From Antrihabitans stalagmiti (GTDB lineage Bacteria; Actinomycetota; Actinomycetes; Mycobacteriales; Mycobacteriaceae): a stretch of DNA of 64,000 bases. A program made the position numbers and the translations under genes. Below, in pieces: positions 47,705 to 56,303 of the stretch. The DNA is taken from positions 310,001-374,000 of the forward strand of contig NZ_JAEMNV010000004.1 of NCBI RefSeq assembly GCF_016482825.1, in the 5' to 3' direction. The notes below the pieces were generated by a model. That model made no database searches. It had not been told where the DNA came from and saw only the letters and a program-made list of their open reading frames with translations. How positions within the stretch are numbered: the first letter of the stretch is position 1; the number at the start of each line of letters is the position of its first letter.

Positions 47705-48170
47705 ATGGCTGAACTCAAGGCGCAATTGCGGAGCGATCTCACGGCGGCGATGAAGGCAAAGGACGCGCTGCGGCGCGAGACCCTGCGCATGCTGCTCGCA
47801 GCTGTCCAGACGGCTGAAGTGTCGGGAACGCAAGCGCATGACCTCACCGACGAGGACGTGTTGAAGATCCTCGCGAAGGAATCGAAGAAGCGCGGCGAGT
47901 CTGCCGAGATCTACACCGAGAACGGCCGCGGCGAGCTGGCAGCGAAGGAACGCGCAGAGGCGCAGATCATCGACGAGTATCTGCCGACCCCGTACAACGA
48001 CGCAGAACTTGCGGATGCGGTCGACACGGCCATCGCTCAAGTTGCCGAGGCACTCGGCGAGCGGGCCGTCGATGCGGCAGATGGGCCAGGTCATGAAGGC
48101 CGCCAACGCCCTTGTGCAAGGAAAAGCCGACGGTTCCCGCATTTCGGCGGCGGTCAAAGCCCGCCTCTAG
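47705..48170 (+). pseudogene. GatB/YqeY-domain protein, interrupted by a one-base frameshift
   Basis: The first ~120 codons read as a normal YqeY protein (MAELKAQLRSDLTAAMKAKD, then EAQIIDEYLPTPYND). After ALGER the frame turns to unrelated sequence, while the +1-shifted frame carries the expected family C terminus (SMRQMGQVMKAANALVQG, then ISAAVKARL) and stops at 48168-48170. Deleting one G in the GGG at 48063-48065 restores a 154-residue protein. Either a true frameshift or a sequencing error. Unshifted, the frame runs on through the adjacent palindromic repeat. YqeY resembles the tail of GatB and may interact with tRNA. Confidence 0.8.
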
Positions 48171-48179
48171 GGCCTTCGG

Positions 48180-48237
48180 CTCGTGAGTCTTTTCGGAGGT
48201 CAGGCCCTCCGAAAAGACTCACGAGCGGCGTAGCCGC
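48180..48237. repeat. Palindromic repeat, copy F (between yqeY and ponA2, convergent)
   Basis: Perfect 20-base arms at 48180-48199 and 48206-48225, loop TCAGGC, then GCGGC-gta-GCCGC at 48225-48237. The ponA2 stop codon starts at 48238. The layout is identical to copy B, which also abuts a leftward gene's stop. Confidence 0.88.
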
Positions 48238-50616
48238 CTACCTCGGCGGTATCGGCAGCCCAGGTATCGGGGGCAGTGGCGGTAGCGGAGGCAGCGGTGG
48301 TCGGGGAGCGCCCGGCGGTGCAGGTTCCGGACGTGGTGCAGGCGGCGGCTTCGCACTGCCGTCGCTCACGTAGATGATCACCGTCGACCCCGGTATCGCC
48401 GAACCCGAGGGTGACGTTCCTGTCACCGTTCCGCGACTCTGCGTACCCGATGTGGTGATCGCGTTGACCTGGAAGCCTGCTCCGGTCAACTGAGCCGTCG
48501 CCGAACCCTGACTCAAGCCGGTGACGTCGGGGACCTGTGCGTTCTGTGATCCGCGCGCGTACTTCTGATCTATCGGAGGCAGCGCAGGAGGCGGGAAACC
48601 GCCGAGAATGGGCTTGATCGCGTTGTACCAGGTCCTGGCAGGTTCGTTACCGCCGAACAGGTTGCCGCTGCCGCAGTTGCGCAGCGGGAACGAGCAGATC
48701 TCGCCGGGCGTCGGGGTATCGCCGTAGACGTACGCCGCGCCTGCGAGGGAGTCGGTGAAAGCGAGGAAGCCCGACGAGCGGTGCGATTCGGTGGTACCCG
48801 TCTTGCCCGACACCGGGAGGTTCCAGCCCGTCGCGCTGGCAGCCGCGGCGGACGTGCCTGCGCCGATGTCGTCCTTGCTCATTGCGTTGGCGAGCGTGTT
48901 CGCCAAACCGGGTTCGACGACCTGCTCGCATGCCTGCTGGGACAGCGGAACCGGCTTCCCTTCGCGATCGAAGATCGAGTCGATCGGGGTCGGCGGGCAC
49001 CACTTGCCGGACGACGCGAGGGTTGCTGCAACGTTCGACAGTTCGAGCGGATTGACCGCTGTCGGCCCGAGGGTGAACGACCCGAGGTTCTGTTCCTTGA
49101 CCATGTCGGCGAGGCTCTGGTCGGTGAATCCGGACGTGCCCGGGTTCGTGTACGAGCGCAGTCCGAGGCGGACCGCCATATCGACCGTCGCGGGGACGCC
49201 GACAGCCTGGATCAACTTCACGAATGCCGTGTTGGGCGAGGTTGCGAGCGCTTCGGTCACCGACATCGGCGACTTGTACGGTCCGGCGTTCTCGACGCAG
49301 TACGTGGCGGCCGGGCAGCCTCTCGCGCCGCCGTTGCCGAGGCCTTTTGCCTCGAAGCGCTTCGGCACGTCGAGCGTGGCGTTGATGCCGAGACCTTTCT
49401 CCATGGCTGCGGCAGTGGTGAAGATCTTGAAGATCGAGCCCGCGCCGTCACCGACCATGGAGAACGGCTGCGGTTGCACGGTCTCGTTCTTGTCGCCGTC
49501 GAGGCCGTAGGTCCTGCTGCTCGCCATCGCGAGGATCCGGTGGGAGTCCTGCCCGGGAGCGATCACGTTCATGACCTCGGCGATGTCGCCGAGTTCGGGA
49601 TCGGCCGCGTTGGAGACGGCGGCCTTGGTCGATGCCTGTATCGCAGGGTCGAGTGTCGTCTTGATCAGGTAGCCGCCGCGATCGATCTGTTCGCGACTGA
49701 TTCCGGCGTTGACGAGGTACTGCAGCGCATAGTCGCAGAAGAAGCCACGGTCGGCCGCGGCGATGCAGCCACGCGGCAGACCCTTCGGCTCGGGTAGTAC
49801 ACCGAGCGGCTTGGTCTTGGCTTCGCGGATTTCCGCCGCGCGGCTCGGAATGTTCTGGATCATCGTGTCGAGGACGGTGTTGCGGCGTTCGGTGACGCCC
49901 TCGGGGTTGGTGTAGGGGTTGAGCTTGGAGCTCGACTGCACCATGCCTGCGAGCATCGCCGACTGCGTTAGGTTGAGCGCCGCCGCGTCGACACCGAAGT
50001 AGGTCTGGGCAGCGTCCTGGATCCCGAACGACGAGTTACCGAACGGCACGAGGTTGAGGTACCTGGTGAGGATCTCGTCTTTCGACAGCTCCTTGTCCAG
50101 CGTCAACGCCATCCGGATCTCACGAATCTTGCGAGCAGGCGTTGTTTCGATGGCCGCGCGACGCTCGGCGTCGGTCTTCGCCACGACGAGCAGCTGGTAG
50201 TTCTTCACGTACTGCTGATCGATCGTCGATGCGCCCTGCTGCACTTCGCCGCTGGTGGTGTTGGTGAGGAACGCACGAAGCGTGCCCTGCCAGTCCACAC
50301 CCTGGTGCTCGTTGAACCGCTTGTCCTCGATCGAGACGATCGCGGCCTTCATCTCGTTCGAGATCTTGTCGCTAGGTACTTCGAACCGGCGCTGCTCGTA
50401 CAACCAGGCGATCGGATTGCCCGCAGCATCGACCATGGTCGACACGGCGGGAACCGTTCCTTCGACGAGCTCGGCGGAAACGTTGTCGACGGTGTCGGCT
50501 GCGCGGTTGGAGATGAAACCGAAACCACCGGCGAGCGGGAACAGCAGCCCCGCCACCAGGACGGCCGCGAGGAGGCAGCTGCCCGCGAGCTTGGCGATCG
50601 TATTAGTGACGGACAC
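48238..50616 (-). CDS. ponA2: Bifunctional penicillin-binding protein PonA2 (PBP1-type) with PASTA domain
   Basis: 792 aa from GTG 50616. One N-terminal membrane segment (LAGSCLLAAVLVAGLLFPLAG) precedes the glycosyltransferase domain with catalytic Glu in SIEDKRFNEHQGVDW and QGASTIDQQYVKNY. The transpeptidase domain has the nucleophile in GAGSIFKIFTTAA and the KTG triad in SGKTGTTESH. One PASTA domain (VPDVTGLSQGSATAQL) and a Pro-rich tail complete it. It polymerises and cross-links peptidoglycan. Divergent from whiB4 as in mycobacteria. Confidence 0.95.
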   Translation of the reverse strand: MSVTNTIAKLAGSCLLAAVLVAGLLFPLAGGFGFISNRAADTVDNVSAELVEGTVPAVSTMVDAAGNPIAWLYEQRRFEVPSDKISNEMKAAIVSIEDKRFNEHQGVDWQGTLRAFLTNTTSGEVQQGASTIDQQYVKNYQLLVVAKTDAERRAAIETTPARKIREIRMALTLDKELSKDEILTRYLNLVPFGNSSFGIQDAAQTYFGVDAAALNLTQSAMLAGMVQSSSKLNPYTNPEGVTERRNTVLDTMIQNIPSRAAEIREAKTKPLGVLPEPKGLPRGCIAAADRGFFCDYALQYLVNAGISREQIDRGGYLIKTTLDPAIQASTKAAVSNAADPELGDIAEVMNVIAPGQDSHRILAMASSRTYGLDGDKNETVQPQPFSMVGDGAGSIFKIFTTAAAMEKGLGINATLDVPKRFEAKGLGNGGARGCPAATYCVENAGPYKSPMSVTEALATSPNTAFVKLIQAVGVPATVDMAVRLGLRSYTNPGTSGFTDQSLADMVKEQNLGSFTLGPTAVNPLELSNVAATLASSGKWCPPTPIDSIFDREGKPVPLSQQACEQVVEPGLANTLANAMSKDDIGAGTSAAAASATGWNLPVSGKTGTTESHRSSGFLAFTDSLAGAAYVYGDTPTPGEICSFPLRNCGSGNLFGGNEPARTWYNAIKPILGGFPPPALPPIDQKYARGSQNAQVPDVTGLSQGSATAQLTGAGFQVNAITTSGTQSRGTVTGTSPSGSAIPGSTVIIYVSDGSAKPPPAPRPEPAPPGAPRPPLPPLPPLPPIPGLPIPPR

Positions 50617-50818
50617 GAGACACAGAGTACGTGGCGTCGGCGGCACGATCGATCCAGAAGGCTCGCTTTCGGGTCACGATCAGCGGGCAGCGGGCTCGGT
50701 ATCCCCTCCAATTGGGGGCTCGCTTTATAACGTTTTGGTGTCCTATGGACGGTCGTACCAAAAAAGGCCCGCCTGCACTTGCGCCGGTGCCAACTAGTTC
50801 CCTAGATTATGTTCTCAG

Positions 50819-50834
50819 TGTGATACAGCTAACA
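50819..50834. promoter_or_regulatory. Crp-like binding site upstream of whiB4
   Basis: TGTGA-tacagc-TAACA differs from the CRP consensus TGTGA-N6-TCACA at one position. It lies 111 bases upstream of the whiB4 start. The window encodes Crp (55125-55799), whose mycobacterial counterpart is known to control whiB genes such as whiB1. Binding here is inferred. Confidence 0.5.
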
Positions 50835-50863
50835 CGCTGAAAATGAATATGGTGTGGCTCACT

Positions 50864-50882
50864 GTGGATCACGAAGATCCAC
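50864..50882. other. Small perfect hairpin in the whiB4 leader
   Basis: GTGGATC and GATCCAC flank ACGAA, giving a 7-bp stem 62 bases upstream of the whiB4 start. Could be a regulator dyad or an RNA hairpin in the leader; nothing in the sequence decides. Confidence 0.45.
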
Positions 50883-50944
50883 TTGCTACGCGAATTTCTT
50901 GAGCGCCGTTGATTCGGTGTTCGGACTGCAAAGGGGCAAACCGA

Positions 50945-51268
50945 ATGCACATGACCACCCCGATCGCCCGACTGGACGTGGAAGAAGCAGAGGCAAGAAT
51001 TGCCTGGGTATCGCAAGCCCGGTGTAGAGAAGTAGATCCAGACCAGTTGTTCGTTCGAGGCGCGGCGCAGCGTAAAGCCGCAACCATCTGTCGGCACTGC
51101 CCAGTGCTGATGCAGTGTGGCGCAGATGCTTTGGACAACCGCGTGGAATTCGGTGTGTGGGGCGGAATGACGGAACGTCAGCGGAGAGCGTTGCTCAAGC
51201 AGCATCCCGAGGTCGACTCGTGGTCCGACTTCTTCGAATCGCAGCGGCATCACCAGCCGGCTATGTAG
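50945..51268 (+). CDS. whiB4: WhiB-family iron-sulfur regulator (WhiB4)
   Basis: 107 aa from ATG 50945, with AAAGGGG upstream (ATG 50951 is an alternative). The four Fe-S Cys are C27, C49, C52 and C58 (C-x21-C-x2-C-x5-C). The turn is GVWGG, followed by the basic TERQRRALLKQHP helix. It closely resembles mycobacterial WhiB4, an oxygen- and NO-sensitive 4Fe-4S protein that becomes a DNA-binding redox regulator. Position between ponA2 and the bagAB pair is as in mycobacteria. Confidence 0.92.
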   Translation: MHMTTPIARLDVEEAEARIAWVSQARCREVDPDQLFVRGAAQRKAATICRHCPVLMQCGADALDNRVEFGVWGGMTERQRRALLKQHPEVDSWSDFFESQRHHQPAM

Positions 51269-51307
51269 CCGAAGATGTAGCCAAAAGATGTAACCAAGCA
51301 AAAAATA

Positions 51308-51345
51308 CGGCGCAGGGACAGTCCCTGCGCCGTTTCTGTTTTTTC
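51308..51345. terminator. Bidirectional intrinsic terminator
   Basis: A perfect 12-bp stem ACGGCGCAGGGA/TCCCTGCGCCGT with a CAG loop (51308-51334), then TTCTGTTTTTT on the plus strand. A run of A precedes it, giving T on the minus strand. It sits between the convergent whiB4 and bagB genes and would terminate both. Confidence 0.92.
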
Positions 51346-51388
51346 GTGAAACATCTGCATTCCACATTTATTTGTGGACCGAACGATT

Positions 51389-52516
51389 TCAGCCGTGTCG
51401 AGTCAGTTCGTCCGCGACGGCACGCAATGCATCGAGATCGACGACCTCGAACGGAAATGTCGGAACGCCGACGATAGCGACCCGCGGATGCGCACCCCTG
51501 AACCGTTGCAGGAGACGCTGTTCGCGCTTTGCCGTGAGAACACGTTGCGCGTGCACACGCAAAACACCGGCGGCCAAAGCATTTTCGGGCTTGCCTGCCG
51601 ACTCGAGCTGATCCGCAACGGTCAGCGCGTGATCCGAAGAGAGCGAAGACAATTCGGGATGCGTGCGATTGAGGACAAGTCCGGCGAGCGGCATGTTCTC
51701 GGTCGAGAGTCGATCGACGAAGAAGGACGCCTCACGAAGCGCGTCGGGTTCGGCAGCCGAGACGACGATGAAAGCCGTTCCGGGCCTTGACAACAACTCG
51801 AACGTCCGTTGTGACCGTGCCCGGAAACCGCCGAACATCGTATCCAGCGACTGTACGAACACCGACGCATTGGACAACATCTGCCCGCCGACGATCGTCG
51901 AAACACCCTTCAGCGCGAGGCCCATCGCGCCAGTGACGATGCGACCGAAACCGCGACCGGGAGCAGTGAATACGCGAATCATGCGGCCGTCGAGGAAGTT
52001 TCCGAGCCGCTTCGGTGCATCGAGGAAGTCGAGTGCGTTGCGCGACGGTGGAGTGTCGACCACGATCAGATCCCAGATGCCCTTGTCGGACAGCTGGCCC
52101 AACTTCTCCATCGCCATGTATTCCTGCGTGCCACCGAACGACGACACAGCGGTCTGGTAGACGGGGTTGGCGAAGATGGATTCGGCCTTCTCCGGCGCAT
52201 GCTCGACGACCATATCGTCGAACGTGCGCTTCATGTTCAACATCATCGCCTGCAGTTCGCCCTTGACCTCGGGGCCGAGATTCACAGGCTGCGGATCGTT
52301 GTCGAGGCTTTCGACCCCGAGTGCCTGCGCGAGGCGTCTTGCGGGGTCGATCGTCAGCACGACGACCTTGCGACCCTGCTCGGCTGCGCGGAGCGCGAGT
52401 GCGGCCGCTGTCGTCGTCTTGCCGACACCGCCCGCTCCGCAGCACACGACGAGGTGCGTGTTCGGGTCGGCGAGGATCCTGCCGATTTCGAGGTTCGGCG
52501 CAGTAGAAGTCGTCAT
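51389..52516 (-). CDS. bagB: ArsA/Get3-like ATPase, second subunit (BagB, Rv3680-like)
   Basis: 375 aa. P-loop [16 protein letters not shown]: the signature Lys two positions after the first Gly of ArsA/Get3 loops (KGGVGKT) is Ala here. Switch I/II motifs appear as [11 protein letters not shown] and [17 protein letters not shown]. The mycobacterial Rv3679/Rv3680 pair forms a heteromeric Get3-like complex; the substrate is unknown. It overlaps bagA by 4 bases (ATGA). Confidence 0.85.
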   Translation of the reverse strand: MTTSTAPNLEIGRILADPNTHLVVCCGAGGVGKTTTAAALALRAAEQGRKVVVLTIDPARRLAQALGVESLDNDPQPVNLGPEVKGELQAMMLNMKRTFDDMVVEHAPEKAESIFANPVYQTAVSSFGGTQEYMAMEKLGQLSDKGIWDLIVVDTPPSRNALDFLDAPKRLGNFLDGRMIRVFTAPGRGFGRIVTGAMGLALKGVSTIVGGQMLSNASVFVQSLDTMFGGFRARSQRTFELLSRPGTAFIVVSAAEPDALREASFFVDRLSTENMPLAGLVLNRTHPELSSLSSDHALTVADQLESAGKPENALAAGVLRVHAQRVLTAKREQRLLQRFRGAHPRVAIVGVPTFPFEVVDLDALRAVADELTRHG

Positions 52517-53547
52517 CGCACACCCTGTTCGCTCAACCGTGCCGCCAATTCGTACAGTCCGCCGAGATCGACACCTTCGGCAAGCGCGGGAAGGTGCAGC
52601 CTGGCGACATCGACCTTGTCGAGTTCGCCCGCTGCGTCGTCCTGGCTCTGCAATGTCGACGAATGTTCGATCGTCTCGGTGATGAGGCCTTCGAAGTCCT
52701 TGTCCGACAGTTCGATACCGGCCGCCTGGAGACTCTCGCGCACTGCGGCGCTGTCGATCTCACCTCGCGCGGCATTCTCGCGGACCTCCTTCGCCAGGAT
52801 TCCCTGCGATGCGCGGTTGACGATCACTGTCGCGACCTGCAGGTCGGCCGCGGTGAGGTCGGCGATCGCGTCCGCCGTTTCCTGTACCGGCAGGGCCTCG
52901 AGCAGCGTCACGAGGTGAACCACGGTGTCGGGTGAATGCAGAAGGGTCACAACCCCTTCGCTCTGGGAGGCGACGGGTCCGCCTGCAGCGAGGTCGGCCA
53001 TCGCCTTGGTGACGTCGAGGAACGTCGTGATGCGGCCGGTCGGCGGTGAATCGACGACGACCTCGTCGTAGACGCGCTTACCGGCGTTGTCGGTCCTGAT
53101 CACACATTCCTTGATCTTGCCGGTGAGGATGACGTCGCGCAGGCCCGGCGCGAGGGTGGTTACGAACTCGATCGCACCCATCCGCTTCATCGCGCGCCCG
53201 GCGAACCCGAGGTTGTAGAACATGTCGAGATACTCGAGAAACGCATGCTCGGTTTCGATCGGCAGCGCATAGACCTCGCCGCCACGATCGGCCGTCGCAA
53301 TCTTGGTCTCGGTCGGAGGGAGTGGCGGAACGTCGAAGAGTTGGGCGATACCCTGCCTACCCTCGACTTCGACGAGCAGCACCCGTCGGCCGCCTGCTGC
53401 GAGCGTCAGCGCAAGGGCGGCCGCGACGGTGGATTTACCGGTGCCGCCTTTGCCCGATACGAAGTGCAATCGGGCCCTCTCGGCTTTCGCAGGCCACCTG
53501 TCCTCGAGTGGGTTGTCCACCTCGAGCGGATTCTCTGTTGAAGACAC
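52513..53547 (-). CDS. bagA: ArsA/Get3-like ATPase, first subunit (BagA, Rv3679-like)
   Basis: 344 aa. P-loop [17 protein letters not shown] with the signature Lys kept, [14 protein letters not shown] after it, and [17 protein letters not shown] as switch II. Unlike BagB, this subunit retains a complete deviant Walker A, so it may be the hydrolytically competent partner. No arsenic or tail-anchored-protein genes adjoin; the role of the complex is unknown. Confidence 0.85.
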   Translation of the reverse strand: MSSTENPLEVDNPLEDRWPAKAERARLHFVSGKGGTGKSTVAAALALTLAAGGRRVLLVEVEGRQGIAQLFDVPPLPPTETKIATADRGGEVYALPIETEHAFLEYLDMFYNLGFAGRAMKRMGAIEFVTTLAPGLRDVILTGKIKECVIRTDNAGKRVYDEVVVDSPPTGRITTFLDVTKAMADLAAGGPVASQSEGVVTLLHSPDTVVHLVTLLEALPVQETADAIADLTAADLQVATVIVNRASQGILAKEVRENAARGEIDSAAVRESLQAAGIELSDKDFEGLITETIEHSSTLQSQDDAAGELDKVDVARLHLPALAEGVDLGGLYELAARLSEQGVR

Positions 53548-53634
53548 GTCACGAGCCTATAACTAGGTCTGTCGAACGAGCGGACCGATGGGGGAATCCG
53601 CATACACGAGGCAAAGGCGTCTACCCTCAGCGAC

Positions 53635-53799
53635 ATGAGTGAATTGACCACCTGGGAGTACGCGACTGTTCCGTTGCTCACCCACGTAACCAAGCAAATT
53701 CTCGACCAATGGGGTTCCGATGGCTGGGAACTCGTCACCGTGCTGCCCGGCCCGACCGGTGAGCAGCACGTCGCCTACCTGAAGCGCCCGAAGGGCTGA
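53635..53799 (+). CDS. DUF4177-like small protein (Rv3678A-like)
   Basis: 54 aa from ATG 53635 to TGA 53799. It has the motif WEYATVPL, then LDQWGSDGWELVTVLPG, then AYLKRPKG. This compact beta-rich family is widespread, with no known function. Its ORF is short enough to be missed by length filters. It begins a rightward run with RidA (5 bases downstream) and the MBL hydrolase. Confidence 0.82.
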   Translation: MSELTTWEYATVPLLTHVTKQILDQWGSDGWELVTVLPGPTGEQHVAYLKRPKG

Positions 53800-53804
53800 G
53801 TCGG

Positions 53805-54263
53805 ATGGGTACCTGGACCGAACGCCTTGCGGAGCTCGACATCGCGCTTCCGCCTGTCGCGAAACCCGTTGCGGCGTATATCCCCGCCATCCGTACGGGC
53901 TCGCTGGTGTACACCTCCGGCCAGCTCCCGTTCGTCGACGGTGCGTTGAGCTCGACAGGCAAAGTCGGTGCCGAGGTCGACGCCGACGAGGCCAAGGCAG
54001 CCGCTCGTGCCTGTGCGCTCAACGCACTCGCCGCGATCGACAACCTGGTCGGGCTCGATGCGATCGTGCGGATCGTCAAGGTCGTCGGCTTCGTCGCCTC
54101 CGCGGAAGGCTTCACGGGTCAGCCGGGCGTCGTCAACGGTGCGTCGGAATTCTTCGGTGAAGTGTTCGGAGACGCAGGCATTCACGCGCGGTCCGCAGTC
54201 GGGGTCGCCGAACTCCCGCTCGGTGCGCCGGTCGAGGTCGAACTCATCGTCGAGGTTTCGTAA
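53805..54263 (+). CDS. RidA/YjgF-family protein
   Basis: 152 aa. RidA core: YIPAIRTGSLVYTSGQLPFVDG, then ACALNALAAIDNLVGLDAIVRIVKV, then FGDAGIHARSAVGVAELPLGAPVEVE, the last with the Arg that binds imine/enamine carboxylates. Family members deaminate reactive 2-aminoacrylate-type intermediates; a variant subgroup is likely here. Coupled closely to the DUF4177 gene and the MBL gene. Confidence 0.88.
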   Translation: MGTWTERLAELDIALPPVAKPVAAYIPAIRTGSLVYTSGQLPFVDGALSSTGKVGAEVDADEAKAAARACALNALAAIDNLVGLDAIVRIVKVVGFVASAEGFTGQPGVVNGASEFFGEVFGDAGIHARSAVGVAELPLGAPVEVELIVEVS

Positions 54264-54279
54264 CAGGAGGTGGGCGGGG

Positions 54280-55059
54280 GTGGTGCTCGAACATCCCGCG
54301 TACGGCCGGCTGCGGCAGGTAACGCCGACGGCTGCGGTGCTGTTGGCCGACAATCCGGGCAAGATGACGCTCGACGGCACCAACACCTGGATCTTGCGTG
54401 CACCCGACAGCGCCGAATGTGTTGTGGTGGATCCTGGTCCCCGGGACAAAGCGCACATCGGGCTGATCGCCGAGTCCGCGCCGGTCGCGATGACGCTGAT
54501 CACCCATCGACATTTCGATCACACCGGTGGCCTGAAACGCCACAGGAAGCTCACCGACAGCCCTGTGCGGTCGGCGGACCCGAAGTTTCTGCACAAATCG
54601 ACGGTGCCGCTACGTGACGGTGAGATCGTCGAAGCAGCGGGTCTACGGATCGAAGTGCGGGTGACTCCTGGCCATACCGGCGACTCCGTGAGTTTCGTGC
54701 TCGACGACGCCGTACTGACCGGGGACACGATCCTCGGCCGCGGAACGACGGTCATCGACACTCGCGACGGCACGCTCGCAGATTATCTGCGCTCGCTCGA
54801 CATCCTCGCCGAAGTCGGCGAAGGTCGAGTGCTCTTGCCTGCGCACGGTCCGGATCGTCCCGATGCGGCGGCCGTCGCCCGTGAGTACCTTGCACACCGC
54901 AAACAACGACTGGAGCAGGTACAGGCCGCGCTGGACGTATTGGGTGCCGACGCGAAGCCCATGCAGGTCGTGCGGCACGTGTATGCCGACATCGACAAGA
55001 AGCTGTGGCCCGCAGCGCGCAGCTCGGTCAAAGCGCAACTGGAATACCTGAGGCGCTAG
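54280..55059 (+). CDS. Metallo-beta-lactamase-fold hydrolase (Rv3677c-like)
   Basis: 259 aa from GTG 54280, with AGGAGG 9 bases upstream. Metal motif THRHFDHTGG (HxHxDH), then TPGHTGDS and LTGDTILGRGTTV, then LPAHGPD. The C-terminal winged-helix-like part (RKQRLEQVQAAL, RHVYADIDKKLW) is the LACTB2-type extension. LACTB2 relatives are endoribonucleases, so an RNA substrate is conceivable. Third in the run with RidA. Confidence 0.88.
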   Translation: MVLEHPAYGRLRQVTPTAAVLLADNPGKMTLDGTNTWILRAPDSAECVVVDPGPRDKAHIGLIAESAPVAMTLITHRHFDHTGGLKRHRKLTDSPVRSADPKFLHKSTVPLRDGEIVEAAGLRIEVRVTPGHTGDSVSFVLDDAVLTGDTILGRGTTVIDTRDGTLADYLRSLDILAEVGEGRVLLPAHGPDRPDAAAVAREYLAHRKQRLEQVQAALDVLGADAKPMQVVRHVYADIDKKLWPAARSSVKAQLEYLRR

Positions 55060-55066
55060 CGCGCAT

Positions 55067-55108
55067 GTGCGTCCCTTCTTCAGGGCGGACCCTGGAGAAA
55101 GGACGCAC
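55067..55108. repeat. Palindromic repeat, copy G (divergent covarying version)
   Basis: Arms 55067-55085 and 55090-55108 begin GTGCGTCC and end in CAGGG/CCCTG rather than CGGAGG/CCTCC. The inner half has been replaced on both arms, with two mismatches. It lies between the convergent MBL and crp genes. Confidence 0.75.
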
Positions 55109-55124
55109 GAGGCGCGAAGGCCCG

Positions 55125-55799
55125 CTATCGGGCTCGGCGTGCCAGACGCTCGGAGTCCGAGATGAGAACGCTCTTGCCTTCCAGGCGCAGCCAACCGCGG
55201 TGTGCGAAGTCTGCAAGCGCTTTGTTGACGGTCTCACGGGAAGCGCCGACAAGCTGAGCGATCTCTTCCTGCGTGAGGTCGTGTGTGACCCGCAGCGAAC
55301 CGGCTTCCTGGGTGCCGAAGCGTTGTGCGAGCTGCAGCAACGCTTTTGCGACCCGGCCGGGCACGTCGGTGAAGATCAGGTCTGCGAGGTTGTTGTTGGT
55401 GCGACGCAACCTACGAGCGAGGACGCGCAGCAACTGCTCCGCGATCTCGGGTCGCTGATCGATCCACTCCTTGAGTGCGTCGCGGTCCATGCTGACCGCC
55501 CGAACCTCGGTGACGGTGGTTGCCGTCGAGGTGCGCGGGCCGGGGTCGAAGATCGACAGTTCGCCGAACATGTCCGACGGTCCCATGATGTAGAGCAAGT
55601 TTTCGCGTCCGTCTGGGGATCGGCGGCCAAGCTTCACCTTGCCGGAAACGATGATGTAAAGGCGGTCGCCCGGTTCACCTTCGTTGAAGATGACATGTCC
55701 GCGCGGGAAATCGACCGGGTGCAGCTGCTGGCTCAACGCAGCTACGGCCGAGGGCTCGACGCCTTGGAAGATGCCGGCTCTGGCCAGGGCCTCGTCCAC
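55125..55799 (-). CDS. crp: cAMP-receptor-type transcriptional regulator Crp
   Basis: 224 aa, as in mycobacterial Rv3676. Cyclic-nucleotide domain about 20-120 ([40 protein letters not shown], phosphate-binding cassette with Arg). C-terminal [26 protein letters not shown] motif matching the mycobacterial Crp consensus lies 62 bases upstream, suggesting self-control. Confidence 0.95.
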   Translation of the reverse strand: MDEALARAGIFQGVEPSAVAALSQQLHPVDFPRGHVIFNEGEPGDRLYIIVSGKVKLGRRSPDGRENLLYIMGPSDMFGELSIFDPGPRTSTATTVTEVRAVSMDRDALKEWIDQRPEIAEQLLRVLARRLRRTNNNLADLIFTDVPGRVAKALLQLAQRFGTQEAGSLRVTHDLTQEEIAQLVGASRETVNKALADFAHRGWLRLEGKSVLISDSERLARRAR

Positions 55800-55860
55800 G
55801 TGTGCTCCTTATGAGGGCAGAAGTTGAAAGTGCAGTCTACTTCGCACGGCTCCAACCGTA

Positions 55861-55874
55861 GTGACAGAGGCCAC
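55861..55874. promoter_or_regulatory. Crp-consensus site upstream of crp
   Basis: GTGACAGAGGCCAC fits GTGNNANNNNNCAC, the reduced consensus reported for mycobacterial Crp. It lies within the dyad AGTG-C....G-CACT and is 62 bases upstream of the crp start. Probable autoregulatory site. Confidence 0.5.
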
Positions 55875-55904
55875 TTACCGCACAAGGAATCGCCGCGCCG
55901 ATGT

Positions 55905-55923
55905 GTCCGAACCGTGTTCGGAC
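55905..55923 (-). terminator. Hairpin downstream of the membrane-protein gene
   Basis: GTCCGAA and TTCGGAC flank CCGTG in a perfect 7-bp stem, 27 bases past the stop of the leftward gene ending at 55951. The T run is weak. Weak terminator or dyad. Confidence 0.4.
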
Positions 55924-55950
55924 TTTACTGAAGCCGGGGGTCGTGCCTGG

Positions 55951-56223
55951 TCAGCTGGCCTTTCGGACACTGAGGAGGCGGGCACCGGCAGCGCGGGTGC
56001 GTTGTCCGTCGCCACGATTGCGACGGCGGTGGAAGCGAGCGAGTGCGACAGGCATGCTGACCTTGGCCAGCGATGCGACCTCGGCTTTGCTGGCGGTGTC
56101 GAGGAACTCTTGGACCTCTTGTTCGCGGACGTTGAGGCGGCTCAGGCGAAACTCGACACGTTCCATGGCGAGCGCAAACAGCATGAGCAGCACCGGGAAG
56201 AGCACCACAGCGAGTCCTTGCAT
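55951..56223 (-). CDS. Small membrane protein (Rv3675-like)
   Basis: 90 aa from ATG 56223; the frame is longer upstream but that part is unlike coding sequence. One N-terminal helix (LAVVLFPVLLMLFALAM) is followed by an amphipathic helix with REQEVQEFLD and a basic Arg-rich tail. A small membrane protein in the same place between crp and nth is known in mycobacteria. Function unknown. Confidence 0.6.
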   Translation of the reverse strand: MQGLAVVLFPVLLMLFALAMERVEFRLSRLNVREQEVQEFLDTASKAEVASLAKVSMPVALARFHRRRNRGDGQRTRAAGARLLSVRKAS

Positions 56224-56303
56224 ACCGGTGAGTAAACACGGCGAAGGTCTCAGAAGGAACACGGCACGGATTTTCTTGTCGGTCGTATCCGTACAGTTAT
56301 GAG

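Larger units (their letters stand above)
50617..50944. other. Intergenic region between ponA2 and whiB4
   Basis: 328 bases without a gene, shared by two divergent genes. It holds a Crp-like site at 50819-50834 and a hairpin at 50864-50882 (listed separately). An AT-rich TTTATAACG around 50724-50732 may be part of a promoter. I see no small open frame with a convincing ribosome-binding site. Its length suggests a long 5' leader for whiB4 or several regulatory sites. Confidence 0.6.
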
